This document shows positions 11,792-23,000 of a DNA stretch of 64,000 nucleotides, in pieces. The position numbers and the translations under genes were made by a program. Every line of letters begins with the position of its first letter. The stretch's first letter is position 1. The DNA is taken from contig PUDQ02000001.1 in the NCBI GenBank assembly GCA_002964805.2, positions 7,898,001 to 7,962,000 of the forward strand, given 5' to 3'. The DNA is from Trametes villosa. Taxonomy: Eukaryota; Basidiomycota; Agaricomycetes; Polyporales; Polyporaceae. The notes under the pieces are model-generated. The model saw nothing but the letters and a program-made list of their open reading frames with translations. It did not search any database and had not been told where the DNA came from.

Positions 11792-12973
11792 TGAGAACGT
11801 CGGACGGCGGGCAGCGGGGGCGGGAACGCTGCTCGGCGCAGTGTCTAAGTACGATAATATGGACGTGCAGAGGCAAGAGCGCGTGGCTACCATTCTTGAT
11901 AACCACGTGGGCCAAAACTACCGACCGTGCTCGAAAAGGGTTACATTGCTTGATACCAATCACGTTCCCTCACCCACCGCCCGCTCAGTCTCAGCTCGTC
12001 CTTCTCCTCCATGGAATTCGACTGCCATATCGACCATCGCCGCGCTCTCATGGCTACCACCACACCCAGCAATCCTCTGTTTGTTCCTCACCTCCTCGTG
12101 CGCCTCCGACCAGGAAGCACCCGCGTGCGATGGCGGCGCCTCTGCTAGTCCGAGGTCTGCGCGGTCCAGGGACATCTCCATTACTCGCGAGCACCAAGGG
12201 CGTACGGGCCTCGCGATCCACCGGACTCATTGAGCGAAGCCTCGGCAGTGCACATGGCTAGAAGCCGCGCCCGCTCGGTGGATTTGGGCTGCTTTAGGTT
12301 ATAGGCAATGCGCACGGTGGGAGAGCCCGTCAACTGCACCCTTGGGCCGTTCGTAGTAGAAACGAGAGAACATCCCAGCTGGCAGTCTGTGTCATCCGCT
12401 ATGGAGACTCAGGAGATTCGTGAGAGCGCGCGACCCGCGAAGGTGTGCAGGTAGGCTGCAGCCATTTATGCCACTCACCTCGTCCAGTCGGCAACGGCCT
12501 ACGCGACTCACCGGGTTGCATGACATCGTGCGTGCCTACATGGAAGGATCCAACAGGGCTCGGTGATCCAGCCGACCCCTAGGTAAGTATGGCACGAACG
12601 CTTCCGCAGAGGCACGACTTTCCATACGCCCTGACGTACCAGGGCCGTAACGCAGATTATGATATTCGGACCTGACGGCGAAATGCATACGAGTACCATT
12701 GTCGCGATGCGGTCATTCGCAGCTACTCGTCGATAGGGTGCATCTTCGGACCTAGAACCCAGAAAATGAGAGAAGACGGGATGTTTGGAGCATATGGACG
12801 TGGGGAAGGAAAGGACGGCGAAAACATGCGAGGCTAATGGGCGTCTAACCACGTTATAGCTTAGCGCACGTGATCGCATCCTAAGAACGAATTTTCCTGC
12901 GGTGTGCGGTCGAGCCGGTTCGCACCGTACAGCTCGCTACACCCCAGCTCCTTTCGTCTACCACTCGTTCAGC
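11792..12973. promoter_or_regulatory. Divergent upstream region between bHLH gene and NHP2
   Basis: About 1.2 kb separates the two divergent starts. Pyrimidine-rich tracts lie before the NHP2 ATG. Reading frames in 12500-12880 have no recognisable content. Confidence 0.4.
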
Positions 12974-13747
12974 ATGGCCAAGGACAAGTCAGAAAGGAAG
13001 GACAAGAAGTCCAAGAAGGAGACGAAGGAGGTCACGGAGACAGTCGAGGAGTCCATCGAAGTCAACGAGGACGTCGACATGGGGGATGCTGAGCTTGTAC
13101 AGGTGCGTCTCGTGCGCTCATGGGTTACGCGTGTCTAAACTGTCGTGCAGGTTACGACGAAGACGAAAAAGGAGAAGGAGGAGATCGTGATACCCCTAGA
13201 GGACCTCTCTCCAATTGCCCAACCTCTTGCGCAGAAGAAGCTGCTCAAGAAGCTTCACAAAACCATCAAGAAGGGTGCGCCCATCTGCCCCCCCACTTCC
13301 CCCCCTCATTCAGCTCACATGCGTCGAAATATAGCTTCAAAGCAGCGGCAGGTCAAGCGCGGTGTGAAGGAAGTCGTGAAGGCCATCCGGAAGGGAGAGA
13401 AGGGGTACGCCTTCCCAGAAATCTGGCTGCGGGATTCACGGTCTAAACATTGACTTTACAGGCTCCTCATCCTCGCCGCGGACATCACTCCCATTGACAT
13501 TATCTCGCATCTGCCGGTGATGGCGGAGGACGCGCAGATCCCGTACGTCTTCGTACCCTCGAAGGAGGAGCTGGGCCATGCGAGCGCGACGAAGCGGCCA
13601 ACGAGCTGCGTGATGGTGTGCCCGGACCAGAAAAAGAAGAAGGCAAAGGCGGCGGAGGGGATTGAGGAGAAGGACGAGGACTACCGGGAGATGTACGACG
13701 AGAGCTGTAAGGAGGTGCAGCAGCTGGACCAGAAGCTCGTATTCTAA
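12974..13747 (+). CDS. NHP2: H/ACA ribonucleoprotein subunit NHP2 (202 aa)
   Basis: Exons 12974-13102, 13151-13274, 13335-13404, 13462-13747. NHP2 is the L7Ae-family core protein of H/ACA snoRNPs, which pseudouridylate rRNA in the nucleolus. The first about 60 residues are Lys/Glu-rich. The L7Ae fold (about residues 65-180) shows PLAQKKLLKKLHKTIKKASK, VKRGVKEVVKAIRKGEKG, LLILAADITPIDIISHLPVM and DAQIPYVFVPSKEELGHA, the usual order of blocks including the RNA-contacting G-V-K-E segment. The C-terminus is an acidic/basic tail of about 45 residues. Length and splice phases agree with orthologues. Confidence 0.95.
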
Positions 13748-14078
13748 ACTCGCCCGGACACGTCTCTCGCATCTCCTCGTCGCATCTCAGTCTGTACTTG
13801 TGCATCTTTCTCTCGTTTTCGCCGGTCTATGTACTGTTCTCGTAATTGCTATACTTTGCGCAAAGTCATGCGCCGGCGGGAGCGCGGGGCGGGCGTGCGC
13901 GCTCGCGGGGCTTGCGCATGATCGCGCCTGAATTCGAGGCTGCTGTCGCTCAGCCACGTCACGGACGCCCGGGTCGAATTCGCTGCAGACCGCCTTCTCA
14001 CGCGCCCGCCCTCTCTTCCCTGTACCCAACCGCCATCTTCTCTTTACCCTTCCTCGCCGCCCACGCTCCCTACCAGCC
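13748..14078. promoter_or_regulatory. NHP2 3' flank and BFR1 promoter, 331 bp
   Basis: Short tandem spacing between two plus-strand genes. A CT-rich stretch (about 14005-14060) precedes the BFR1 ATG. Confidence 0.4.
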
Positions 14079-15906
14079 ATGGCCCCCAAGTCCAAGCCCG
14101 CCCCGACCAACGGCGCCGCCAAAAAGCCCAAGTCCGCGACGCCTTCAGGCACCGCCAGCCCCGCGACCACCGCCGCCGAGGTCCCGAAGGAGGAGGCCGC
14201 CGCCGCTGCGTCCTACGGCGCCGGCAGGCCCGACAAGGCTGTCTACGATGCGGAGCAGAACAAAATCAAGGCCGAGATCGACGCCGTCCAGGTTAAGCTG
14301 GTGAGTGCGCGCGCTGCCGGGCCCGCGCCCCGAAGTTAATGACCTTCGCCGGCACAGACCGCGGTCAAGGACAAGCTCGCTCTCACCACGAAGTCTGGCC
14401 CTGGCGGCGACAGGCGGAATGCGCTCAAGGCTGAGCTCGACGGCATTCGCGGCCAGCAGTCGACGAACAAGCTCTCGAGGGGTAAAGTCTTCGACCAGCT
14501 CAAGGCCCTCCAGGACGGCGTCCAAAAGAAGGTCGGTCACCAAACCTTATAATATGTATCGACCACATCCTCACCTTCGCACTTCGCGACGTCAAGATTA
14601 AGGACTTGAACGCAGCCAAGGCCAAGATACCCTACAAGACCGTTGCCGAAGTCGACGAGCGGATCAGGTAGGCCACCCGTTCACCAAAATGTCGTGGCCA
14701 TGTATTCACGTACCTCGAAGGCAACTGGAGAAGCAAGTCGAGTCTGGCAACCTGAAGCTCGTCGAGGAGAAGCGCGCCCTGCAGGAGATCAGCCAGTGGA
14801 AGCGCAGCCGGCGGACAGTCGAGGGCTTCCAGGCGCAGCAGGAGTCCATCGAGGCGGACCGCGCGAAGGCGGACGAGCTGCGCAAGGAGCTCGACGACCC
14901 CGAGGCGAAGGCGATCTCGGAGCGCTACGACGCGATCCGCGCCGAGCTTGACGAGCTCCGGAAGGAGAGCGACGACGCGTACGCGGGGCGCAGCAAGCTG
15001 CTCGACGAGCGCACCGCGCTCCAGGGCACGCTCGACGAGCTCTACAACCGCAAGCGCGAGTCCGCGCAGCGCTACAAGGACGCGAACGACCGCTTCTACG
15101 CGAAGCTCAACGAGGACCGCGCGCGGCGCGCCGAGCGCCAGCGTGCAGAGCGGGCCGCGGCGGAGGAGGCGAAGAAGAAGGAGATCGCGGAGCGCCTGCG
15201 CGAGGAGGCGGACGTGCCAGCTTTCCAGGCGCAGATCGAGGACTGCCAGACGCTCATCGACTCGTTCTCCGGCAAGTCCTCGTCTGCCACCCTCTCCTCC
15301 CAGAAGCCCCTCCACGAGCGTTCGGACGTCGCCGGCGTGCCCAAGCTTGAGATTCGCCAGGTCGAGGCCGCGCCCGAGGGTGTCGTCGTCCGCAAGAAGA
15401 AGGGTGAAGACGAGGAGTCGTACTTCGCCGGCGGCGGAAAGAAGAAGGGTCCCAAGAAGGGTGGCAAGAAGGCACCGACGCCAGCCGCGGAGAGCAACGG
15501 TGCAGAGCCAGCAGCTGCCGGTGGTCAGCTCCATGTGCCCCTCCCCACGCTCACTGCACTCCTCACCCTGTCAATACCGCCGCCTACCTCCACCGCCGAT
15601 GTCCCTCGAGTAATCGAGGACCTGAAGACGAAGAAGGCATGGTTCGAGGCGAACCAGGCCCGCGTCACCGCCGAGAATAAGGCAAAGGCGGAGGCCGAGA
15701 TCCGCAGGCTCATTGGCAAGTCTGCAGACAGCGAGAACGCCCCTGCATCGTCGGGCGACCTCGCTCCTCCCAACGGTGGTGCCGAGAACCCAGCAGAGCC
15801 TGCGCCCACGCCCGCAGTCACCGACCTGCCCTCTACCGCAGTGCCCGTGGGCCCCGTGGACGAGAAGCTAGAAAGCGTGCAGGAGCAGGAGGCCGAGGCG
15901 TCATGA
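14079..15906 (+). CDS. BFR1: BFR1-like mRNP/polysome-associated coiled-coil protein (550 aa)
   Basis: Exons 14079-14300, 14358-14531, 14597-14667, 14721-15906. In yeast Bfr1 associates with polysomes and mRNP complexes at the ER and is linked to secretion and ploidy control. The sequence keeps the family's NKIKAEIDAVQVKL, LNAAKAKIPYKTVAEVDERI and KLVEEKRALQEISQWKRSRR blocks. A highly charged coiled coil runs from about residue 60 to 390 (many E, K and R with heptad-like spacing). Then come EESYFAGGGKKKGPKKGGKK, an RNA-binding-like Lys/Gly patch, and a C-terminal region rich in Pro/Ala/Glu. The exon 3 acceptor (CAAG at 14596) is chosen because it alone keeps the conserved frame. Confidence 0.9.
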
Positions 15907-16313
15907 TGCGTGCGTGCGGGACGGGGTTGAGGGCTCGGGCGATACTCGTTGGACTACTTATTCTGTAATCGTCGTTGCACATTTAGCGTACGCTCTCCGC
16001 TCGCAATCGCACTCGAGGCTTTCGTGTGGACGTCCCGTGGTATCACATTGGTGTCCAGTACAACTCCCCGGGAAAAGGTGGGATACATTCGTTCGAACGA
16101 CAGGCGGGCCAATAGCTACTAGGAAAGGGTAAAGGAGGGGTACGTACGTCAATACAGCAGCGCAGCAAAAGTCAATAATTAGAGACCGAAGGAGAGCAAC
16201 AGACGGGCGCATTAGGTGGTATATACGTAAGGTAGATGTCCGCACAGGCCCAGCAAACGGACGACAGACCACGACTCCGACGCCGACTCCGGCGCACTTC
16301 CGCGCATTTCGTT
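15907..16313. other. Convergent 3' spacer between BFR1 and the RFX gene, 407 bp
   Basis: AT-richer than its neighbours. No coding block is visible; it probably holds both transcript ends. Confidence 0.45.
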
Positions 16314-19300
16314 TCATGACTCCGACTTGACCGTCTCCGGCTCGTTCTCGGGCTCGCTCCCCGCGGACGGCGGCGTGCCGGCGGAGCCGATGCCGAGGTC
16401 CTGCGGCGTGAACGCGGGCACGTCGAACGTGCTCGCGCCGTAGTCGGGGAACGCGAGCCCTGAGGTGTGCACCGCGAGGTCGTCCTGCGACGACGCGCCC
16501 TCCAGGTAGTGCAGCGAGCCGAACGCGTCCGCGCCGAACGTCGTCGCCGCGGGGTCGAGCGCGCCGCCCGCGAAGCCGTCCGCCTGCAGCGCGGCGAGCA
16601 TGCTCGACGTCGTCGGCGTGTGCGCCATCGGCGCGGCCGGCCGCACGTCAAGCGTGTTCGGGAAGCTCTCCTGCCCCGCCATCGGCGAGAGCGTGAAGAA
16701 CTGCTGGTGCATCACCGGCTCGACCGAGGCCGCGACGGAGTTCGTCGACAGCGCGACGTTCCGGAGCACGTTCAGCGCGATCCAGTCGCTGCGCGCCACC
16801 GGCAAGTCAGGATCGACACAGACGTGGGAGGCGGGCGCGGGGACTCACTCGAGGAACAGCTTGAGGATCTGGAACGCGCCAAACGCCGGGTCGCTCCTAA
16901 TGGTCTGTGCGACAAGACATGATCAGCACGTCGGTCAATCACCGTTTGGCAGAAAGGCTCTTACGAGGTCACGCATTACTTGACTGGTGACGTATCCCCA
17001 CCGAATAAGCACGCTCCGGGAGCTCATCGTCCGCTCCTCAGCACCAGCGCCGCGGCCACCCATGAGGCGTTCACAGCACTTGTCGGCCCACGCCATGACG
17101 TCCCGTACAGGGTCTTGGCTCTTGGACAGACCCTCAAGCACCTGCACGAACTCGCCCTCGAGCAGCTGCACCAGGTCCTCGTGGCGGCAATTGCACACGA
17201 GCGCAGACTGGTTCCGGACCGACTCGAAGTCGATCTTCGCCCACGACCGCCGCATCTCAAGCAGCTGCTTCTGGTTCGTCAGAACCGTGTTCAGCGCCTG
17301 CGTGACCTGGTAGATGTCGAGGAAGCGCACTAAAGCCTCACGCTCAGCAACCGCCGCACGGATGACAGGAGAAGCATGTCACTCACGGACGAGATGTCCG
17401 AACCGGGCGCCGAGCTCGACCTTGGGCTCGACGAACGTGTTCCCATAGGAATCGAGGGCGACCAAAAGGATCTTCTCCATCTTGTCCGCGAGCTGTCGGA
17501 GGCCCGCCAGGGACGCGGGCGAGATGGGCGACAGCATCTGCGAGCGCAGCATCTCGAGGATTTCCTACAAAGCAACCGTCTGAGCATCATCACGTTCGCT
17601 GTCGGCTGCTGGACGACTCACATCGTATACGATGGCATCCGCCTTTGCCATGAGGCCGGCGACGGCGGGGGCGTGCACAACCTCGCGATGCGCGCCGGTG
17701 AGGCTCGACCAGAACGAGCGCAGGTGGAGCTCAAACTGGTCAAAGCGGTACCCGCGGATGCTCTCGAGAAGCGCATCGAGGTGGTCCTGGAACCACTGCC
17801 ACACCTCGCGCGCGGCGATGCTCTGTGGCGTCGTAGAGTTCGCGCCCACCGCCTCGTCGATCGATGGGAAGTTCGGCAGCTGGCGCACGGACCCCGCGGA
17901 GCTGCCGCCGGGCAGGTTCACCGACGTCTGCACGCTGCCAGACGGCGACGGCTGCGAGGGCACCGCGAGCCCCTCCTGGCCGGGGTGTCTCCGGATCGGG
18001 GCCTGCGCGGGGAAGGCGCTCGCCGGCCGCTGAGTGGCCTGAGCTTGCGAGAGCAGGCTCGCCGCCGTCGGCGTCTTCTCGTCCGCGAAGATGGCTGCGG
18101 GTTTCGCCCCGCTGGACAGATTCAGCGAGTTGCGCTTTGACGCTGCGCCCGACCCGGGGCCCTCGGACTCGTCCTCCTCATCCTCGTCCGAGCCGCGGCC
18201 GCCCTCACCGTCATTCGCCATCCGGGCTGCGTTCACAGACTGCTGCGCAGCATTGTTGTTGGACTTCCGGATGTAATCTTGGAGGAACTCCGCCTCTGCG
18301 GATGTCGCAGGTCGGATGCCGCAATCTGTCACGGGAGGCACAGACCAAGTCAGCGTCAATCAGGCGCTGGGCAGAATCATGATCGAAGGCGGCGGAGAGG
18401 GACGCACAGTGGTACTTGCTGTTCCCTCGGACTCCCAGACGTCTTGTTTTGATTGTAGGGAAACATAGCCTGATCGCCTTTCCGAGCGTGGCGGTATTGA
18501 TATGTGGGATCCCATACTGATCGCAGACCCGGCGGTAGGAGAAGTAGAGGCCCTGGCGCGGGACATTTCCGTCCGGGTACGGAGAATAGTTCGCAGTCAA
18601 CCTGAAGCAAGCAGGGGGGGCGTGCGTGGGCGACAGCGGGCAGGGAAGAGGGGGGGAAAACAAGGGCGAGCGCTTAGCGGGCACCGCGGGAGATAACAAG
18701 GAATGACATACCAGGCCTGCACGAAGATCTGCTTCGCCCTGTCCGACGCACTCGTCGTCGTCGCGGCGCGCACATTGGCGGCGAGCTTTTCGAGCGCGTG
18801 GTCCGGGCTGAGGGCCATCCGGCTGAAGGCGCCGGCATGCATCGACTCCGGGTTGGGGATCATCGTCTGCGGGGGCGCGGCGTACATGGGGTGGTACTCG
18901 GGGCCGGCGGCGGCGAGGTACATCGAGATGTCCTCGGTCTCCGACGAGGAGGAGTGGACGGACTCGGCGTCGCGGGGGTATGGGGACGCGGAGACGCGCG
19001 CACGGATGTGGGTCTGGCGGAGGTGGTTCTTGAGGGCGGGGTTCGTGATGTTGTGGTTGGGGGGCGAGTCGGCGGGGGTGGCGAGGTCGAGGGAGTATGC
19101 GGAGGAGAGGGAGGCGTCGGAGGTGTTGCGGGCGTGGTCGAAGGAGGTGGTGGTGTGGAAGGAAGCGCGGTAGAGGTCTTCTGCGGACGGGGGGAGGCCG
19201 GCCGACGTGTGCAAATGGCCGCCGCTGCCCTGGGAAGACTGGGGCCGCGAGCCGGGGGAGTGCGAGGAGGAGGAGGAGACGGAGTTCGAGCGGGAGTGGA

Positions 19301-19367
19301 GGTGGGCGGGCGGGAGGAAGTCGAAGGGGACGTTTGCGGACATCATGTGGAGGTTCACGGCCGCCAT
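16314..19367 (-). CDS. RFX-family winged-helix transcription factor (875 aa)
   Basis: Exons (minus): 19367-18712, 18601-18408, 18325-17622, 17564-17387, 17329-16965, 16904-16849, 16788-16314; all phases close. The RFX DNA-binding domain (about residues 218-290) is read across two introns: LTANYSPYPDGNVPRQGLYF, CDQYGIPHINTATLGKAIRL, FPTIKTRRLGVRGNSKYHYC. Fungal RFX proteins (Crt1, RfxA, CPCR1) control DNA-damage, ribonucleotide reductase or morphogenesis genes; which of these applies is not visible here. Downstream there is an acidic linker (DEDEEDESEGPG) and the B/C/dimerisation-like helical region (about residues 400-700, with WQWFQDHLDALLESIRGYRF and FLDIYQVTQALNTVLTNQKQ). The first 200 residues are Ser/His-rich and disordered. 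An upstream in-frame ATG at 19475 exists; 19367 has the better context. Confidence 0.92.
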
Positions 19368-20091
19368 GCAGATAAGTAGGGATAGATAGTTTGCGGGCTC
19401 AGGCCAGGGCGGGTGCGGACGCTTGTGCGGGGCGAGGCTCGGGCAGGGGAGGCAGGAGCGGTGGCGTGGTCGCAAGAGCGAGGTAAGGACAGTGGAGCGA
19501 GGGATTCGATGATCCTGAAGCTGAATTCAGCGGCCCAGCCGTGCGCGAAGGGGAAAGAGGGAGAGGAGGGAAGAGAAGAGCGTGCTGGGAGAACAGCTGA
19601 AGACGAAGAGGCAGAGCCGGGGCAGCTGCTGGTAAAAAGGGCGGGCGAAGCTGGCAGGGCAGGGGCAGCGCAAGGTGATGGCCTGGCAGATGAGCTGATC
19701 CTATCGCCCTTGGTCGGTCGAGGACGCTGGGTGTGAGTTGGACGGCGAAGCGCAGAAGACTGGCCGGACCCCCGAGGCCTCTGTCGCACAGGCGGTAAAT
19801 ACAAACAAGGAGGAGAATATACGGTGCGCCCGACACGGCGGAAGGAGTGGAAAGTTCAGATGGCAAGAAATGCGCGGATGGACAACGTTGTCGGTGGTCA
19901 AGGCAACTCGAGCGAACGACCCTCCCCTCCCCCCGGCCACGGCCCACGGCCCCGGCCCACCCACGGCCGCCAGCGTTCCTGGCCCCCTCCGCTTTCCCAC
20001 ACGCCGCCCTCCGCACTCCACCAGATCTCATCACTCTGATCCGCCGCAGGAACAAGACGCTGATTCACCGCCCCGGTACAAACATCTACTG
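19368..20091. other. Intergenic, 724 bp
   Basis: RFX promoter side and PPN1 3' flank. A GGGAAGAG-rich purine stretch occurs at about 19545-19690. No gene is supported. Confidence 0.45.
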
Positions 20092-23000
20092 TTACGCCTC
20101 GTCCGCGCCCATGTACATGAACCGTCTGAACCGCTGCCGCAGCGTCTTCGCCTTCGACCGCCCCAGCCGCTGCGCCAGCGCCGTCCACGACGGGATCGTC
20201 AGGTCCGCCAGACCGTATGGTGCAAACTTCTTCGACTTTCCGATCGTGCTGTTCCGGAGCAGCCGCGGCAGGTGTCGGCGCGGGATCGGATGCCAGAACT
20301 TGTCTCCCTTGTCCCTCCCCTTGCCCTTGCGCACGCTGGCGCCCTCTCCAGCGTCCATGTCAGTGGCGTCCGCGGCCGCGTCCCCTTCGGGCGGCGCGTG
20401 CAGCGCCGCGACAGGGAACGTCAGGTACTCGAGTTTGAATTTCGGCGGGTGCGCCTCGTCGGCGCCCTCCATCCCGCGCAGCGTGTACTGCGGGGGCAAT
20501 TAAGCGTGTCAGCCCGATCCGGGCGGTGCCCGCACCCCACCCCCAACACGCGATGCGACACTTGACACAAAACGGCAGATCGCGCACCTGAGCATAGCCA
20601 AGAGGTGTCCAGAGTCTGTTCGTGCGCGAGGGCGCCTCGGCGTTCGAGTGCCACGGCTGCTCCAGGTTGCACCGCCAGGTATTCTGGTACGCCTTCTCCT
20701 CGCACAGGGGCCCGACGAGCGACCTCAGCGAGCGCGACGACGGCCGCCCTGGTTGCTGCTCCGACCCGACCCCGAGCTCCCCGGCGCGGTAGAGCTCGCC
20801 CGTCGTGTTGTACGCGAATATCCGGAACGAGGGCAGGTACGTCGGGATGACCGAGGGCGCGACGTTGACGACTGCATAGTTGTCATGGTCTGCACCCTCG
20901 TGCCGTGGAAGGTCGGCAAACTCCTGCAGCAACAACTTGTATAGCTCCTTCTTGTTGTGCTTCAGCGTGGACGGCGCGTCGTCCCCCACAGACGACATGT
21001 CGCGACTTCGCGAGCCATTGCCTAGCTGCTCGGCGTCCACGAGAAAGAACTGTCGCGACGCTCAGTGCACCACGATCTTCGAGAAGAGGCCGCGTCGCAC
21101 TTACGTGATCCATGTTCATATGCTGTACGCGGACACAGCTTCCAAATCAGCGCGGTTTGGACGAGGAGACGTGCGCGAACTCACCCCGTAAACATGGCCT
21201 AGAATCGTATCTTGGTATCGGAGGGACAGCTCGAGGTATCGAACGTACTATGGAAGCGTCAGCGTTGCGCCCTTCATTTCGCCCCTGCTTGCCGAAGCGC
21301 ACTAACGCATTCAGAGTAGAAGTTGCGGGACGAGGGCGGGACGTGCCCCGACAGCCACACCTGTGGATAACGTCAATTATGCGGACAGCCAATCGGAGCG
21401 CGCGACGGACCTGCATCCCGCGGTCGCGGAACATCTTCAGCTGCACATCCAGCCAGTCGAACTGGAGGTTCCCGGGGTCTTGTGGCTCGGACCGCGCGCA
21501 TCCTCCCACAGCTGTCCGGTCGCCATGGCGATGCTAGTCAAAATACGGAGAGCTGGTCCATTGCGGCGGGGGAAGCGCACCTGTGTTTGAATCGTAGAAG
21601 TACATAGTGTTCAGGCTGATGACCGCCACCGAGTCTGGGATCACCTCGACGGAAAAATAGCCGCCACGCTGGAACACCTGATACGACGGAAACGGCACAA
21701 AGGCGCGCCATATCCTGCAGGGCTTCCGCATGAGAAACGCCCTCGGACGAGCGGAGGCGCCGCGCGGCACTCACGAGGTGAACTCGGCCGTAATGCTGTT
21801 CGGGCCTGGCAGAGGTCAGCCCCGCATCCGTGCTAGACCCTCGACGGAGAGCTTCTCACCTGGCAGCATGATATTCTACCGGACGCGTCGATACCCGTTT
21901 AGCCTTCGAAAGTTCTCAGCGGTCAGACTCGGCGCACTCACATGTGCTGCGAGCAAGCGAAAAGTCAATGGGACGCGCGCGCACGAAAGAGGGCAGACCT
22001 ACGCCAGACGTCGTTGTTGCCTGCACCAGTGGGAGTACGCACCCACGCCGTGAGCAGCCGCAAAATGGAGGACGTTCTGCACGGAAGGTGGCGCACCTAT
22101 GCTGGGCACGACAGGAATACCCTTGCGTACGAAGACGTGTTCCATCTTCTTCGCCATAGCGCGGTTGAGGTCGTATATCTCCGCCGTCGTGCGCGGGTGT
22201 CGGCGGTCGTTATCATGTCTGGCGGGCCTGTCAGAGAGAGCCCTGCGGTTCCGTGCTTAGAGGGGAGAACGGTACCTAGCACTGTCTCCCGTCCCTACGC
22301 GACAAATGTTAGCAATCGAAGCGCATGGAAGGGAAGGGTCCGGGGGTGAGGTATTCACATATGACAAAATCGATCTCGTCCGCCCATTCTCTATCTAGAT
22401 AGTCCAGGGTGTAGTTCGTGAGCGAGAACGGCGCATCGCAGTCGCTACAAGATGTCAGCTCTAGTTTTCTTGCCTTTACACGGCGAACATCACGGGATCC
22501 CAGGGCGAGTGACAACCAAAGCATCGGAAGTGAGTCCCACTCAAAATAATGCGGCTACCACCGAAATCGTCCGCAGAGTAGCTAGACGAGCTCCCTGACA
22601 TAGCCACACATTCGGGCAGCCGCAGTGCCGCCTGAATGTGTGGCGAGTGGCCGTGGCGACCTACTAGAACCACTTAGCGGAGAAGGTAGACCTGGCCGGC
22701 CAAGCTAGGCTCTACGCTTCCACCCATACATGGCTGAGCGGGGCCTACGTGTTTGTCTACGCGAATGCTGTCCACATTCGCCGCGTGCACTACTATCGTA
22801 GACCCGGACTTCGGTGTGCGGGCCTGGGTCGCCCATCGCATTCCCGTTCGTACTGGCTCCTGTATCGTCCTCGTGCGCATCATAACTCGTGCACGCGCCC
22901 ACACCTGCGCCCTTCACCACACAGAAGTACGCCCACGTTACCCTCGTGGATACGCGTGCCGTCCGCCTAAAGGATTACGTGCACGTTGCTTTGCTCCCAC

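Noticed and set aside
12508..12879. 123-codon minus ORF upstream of NHP2
   Set aside because: No conserved content, lies in a divergent promoter region, composition not coding-like.
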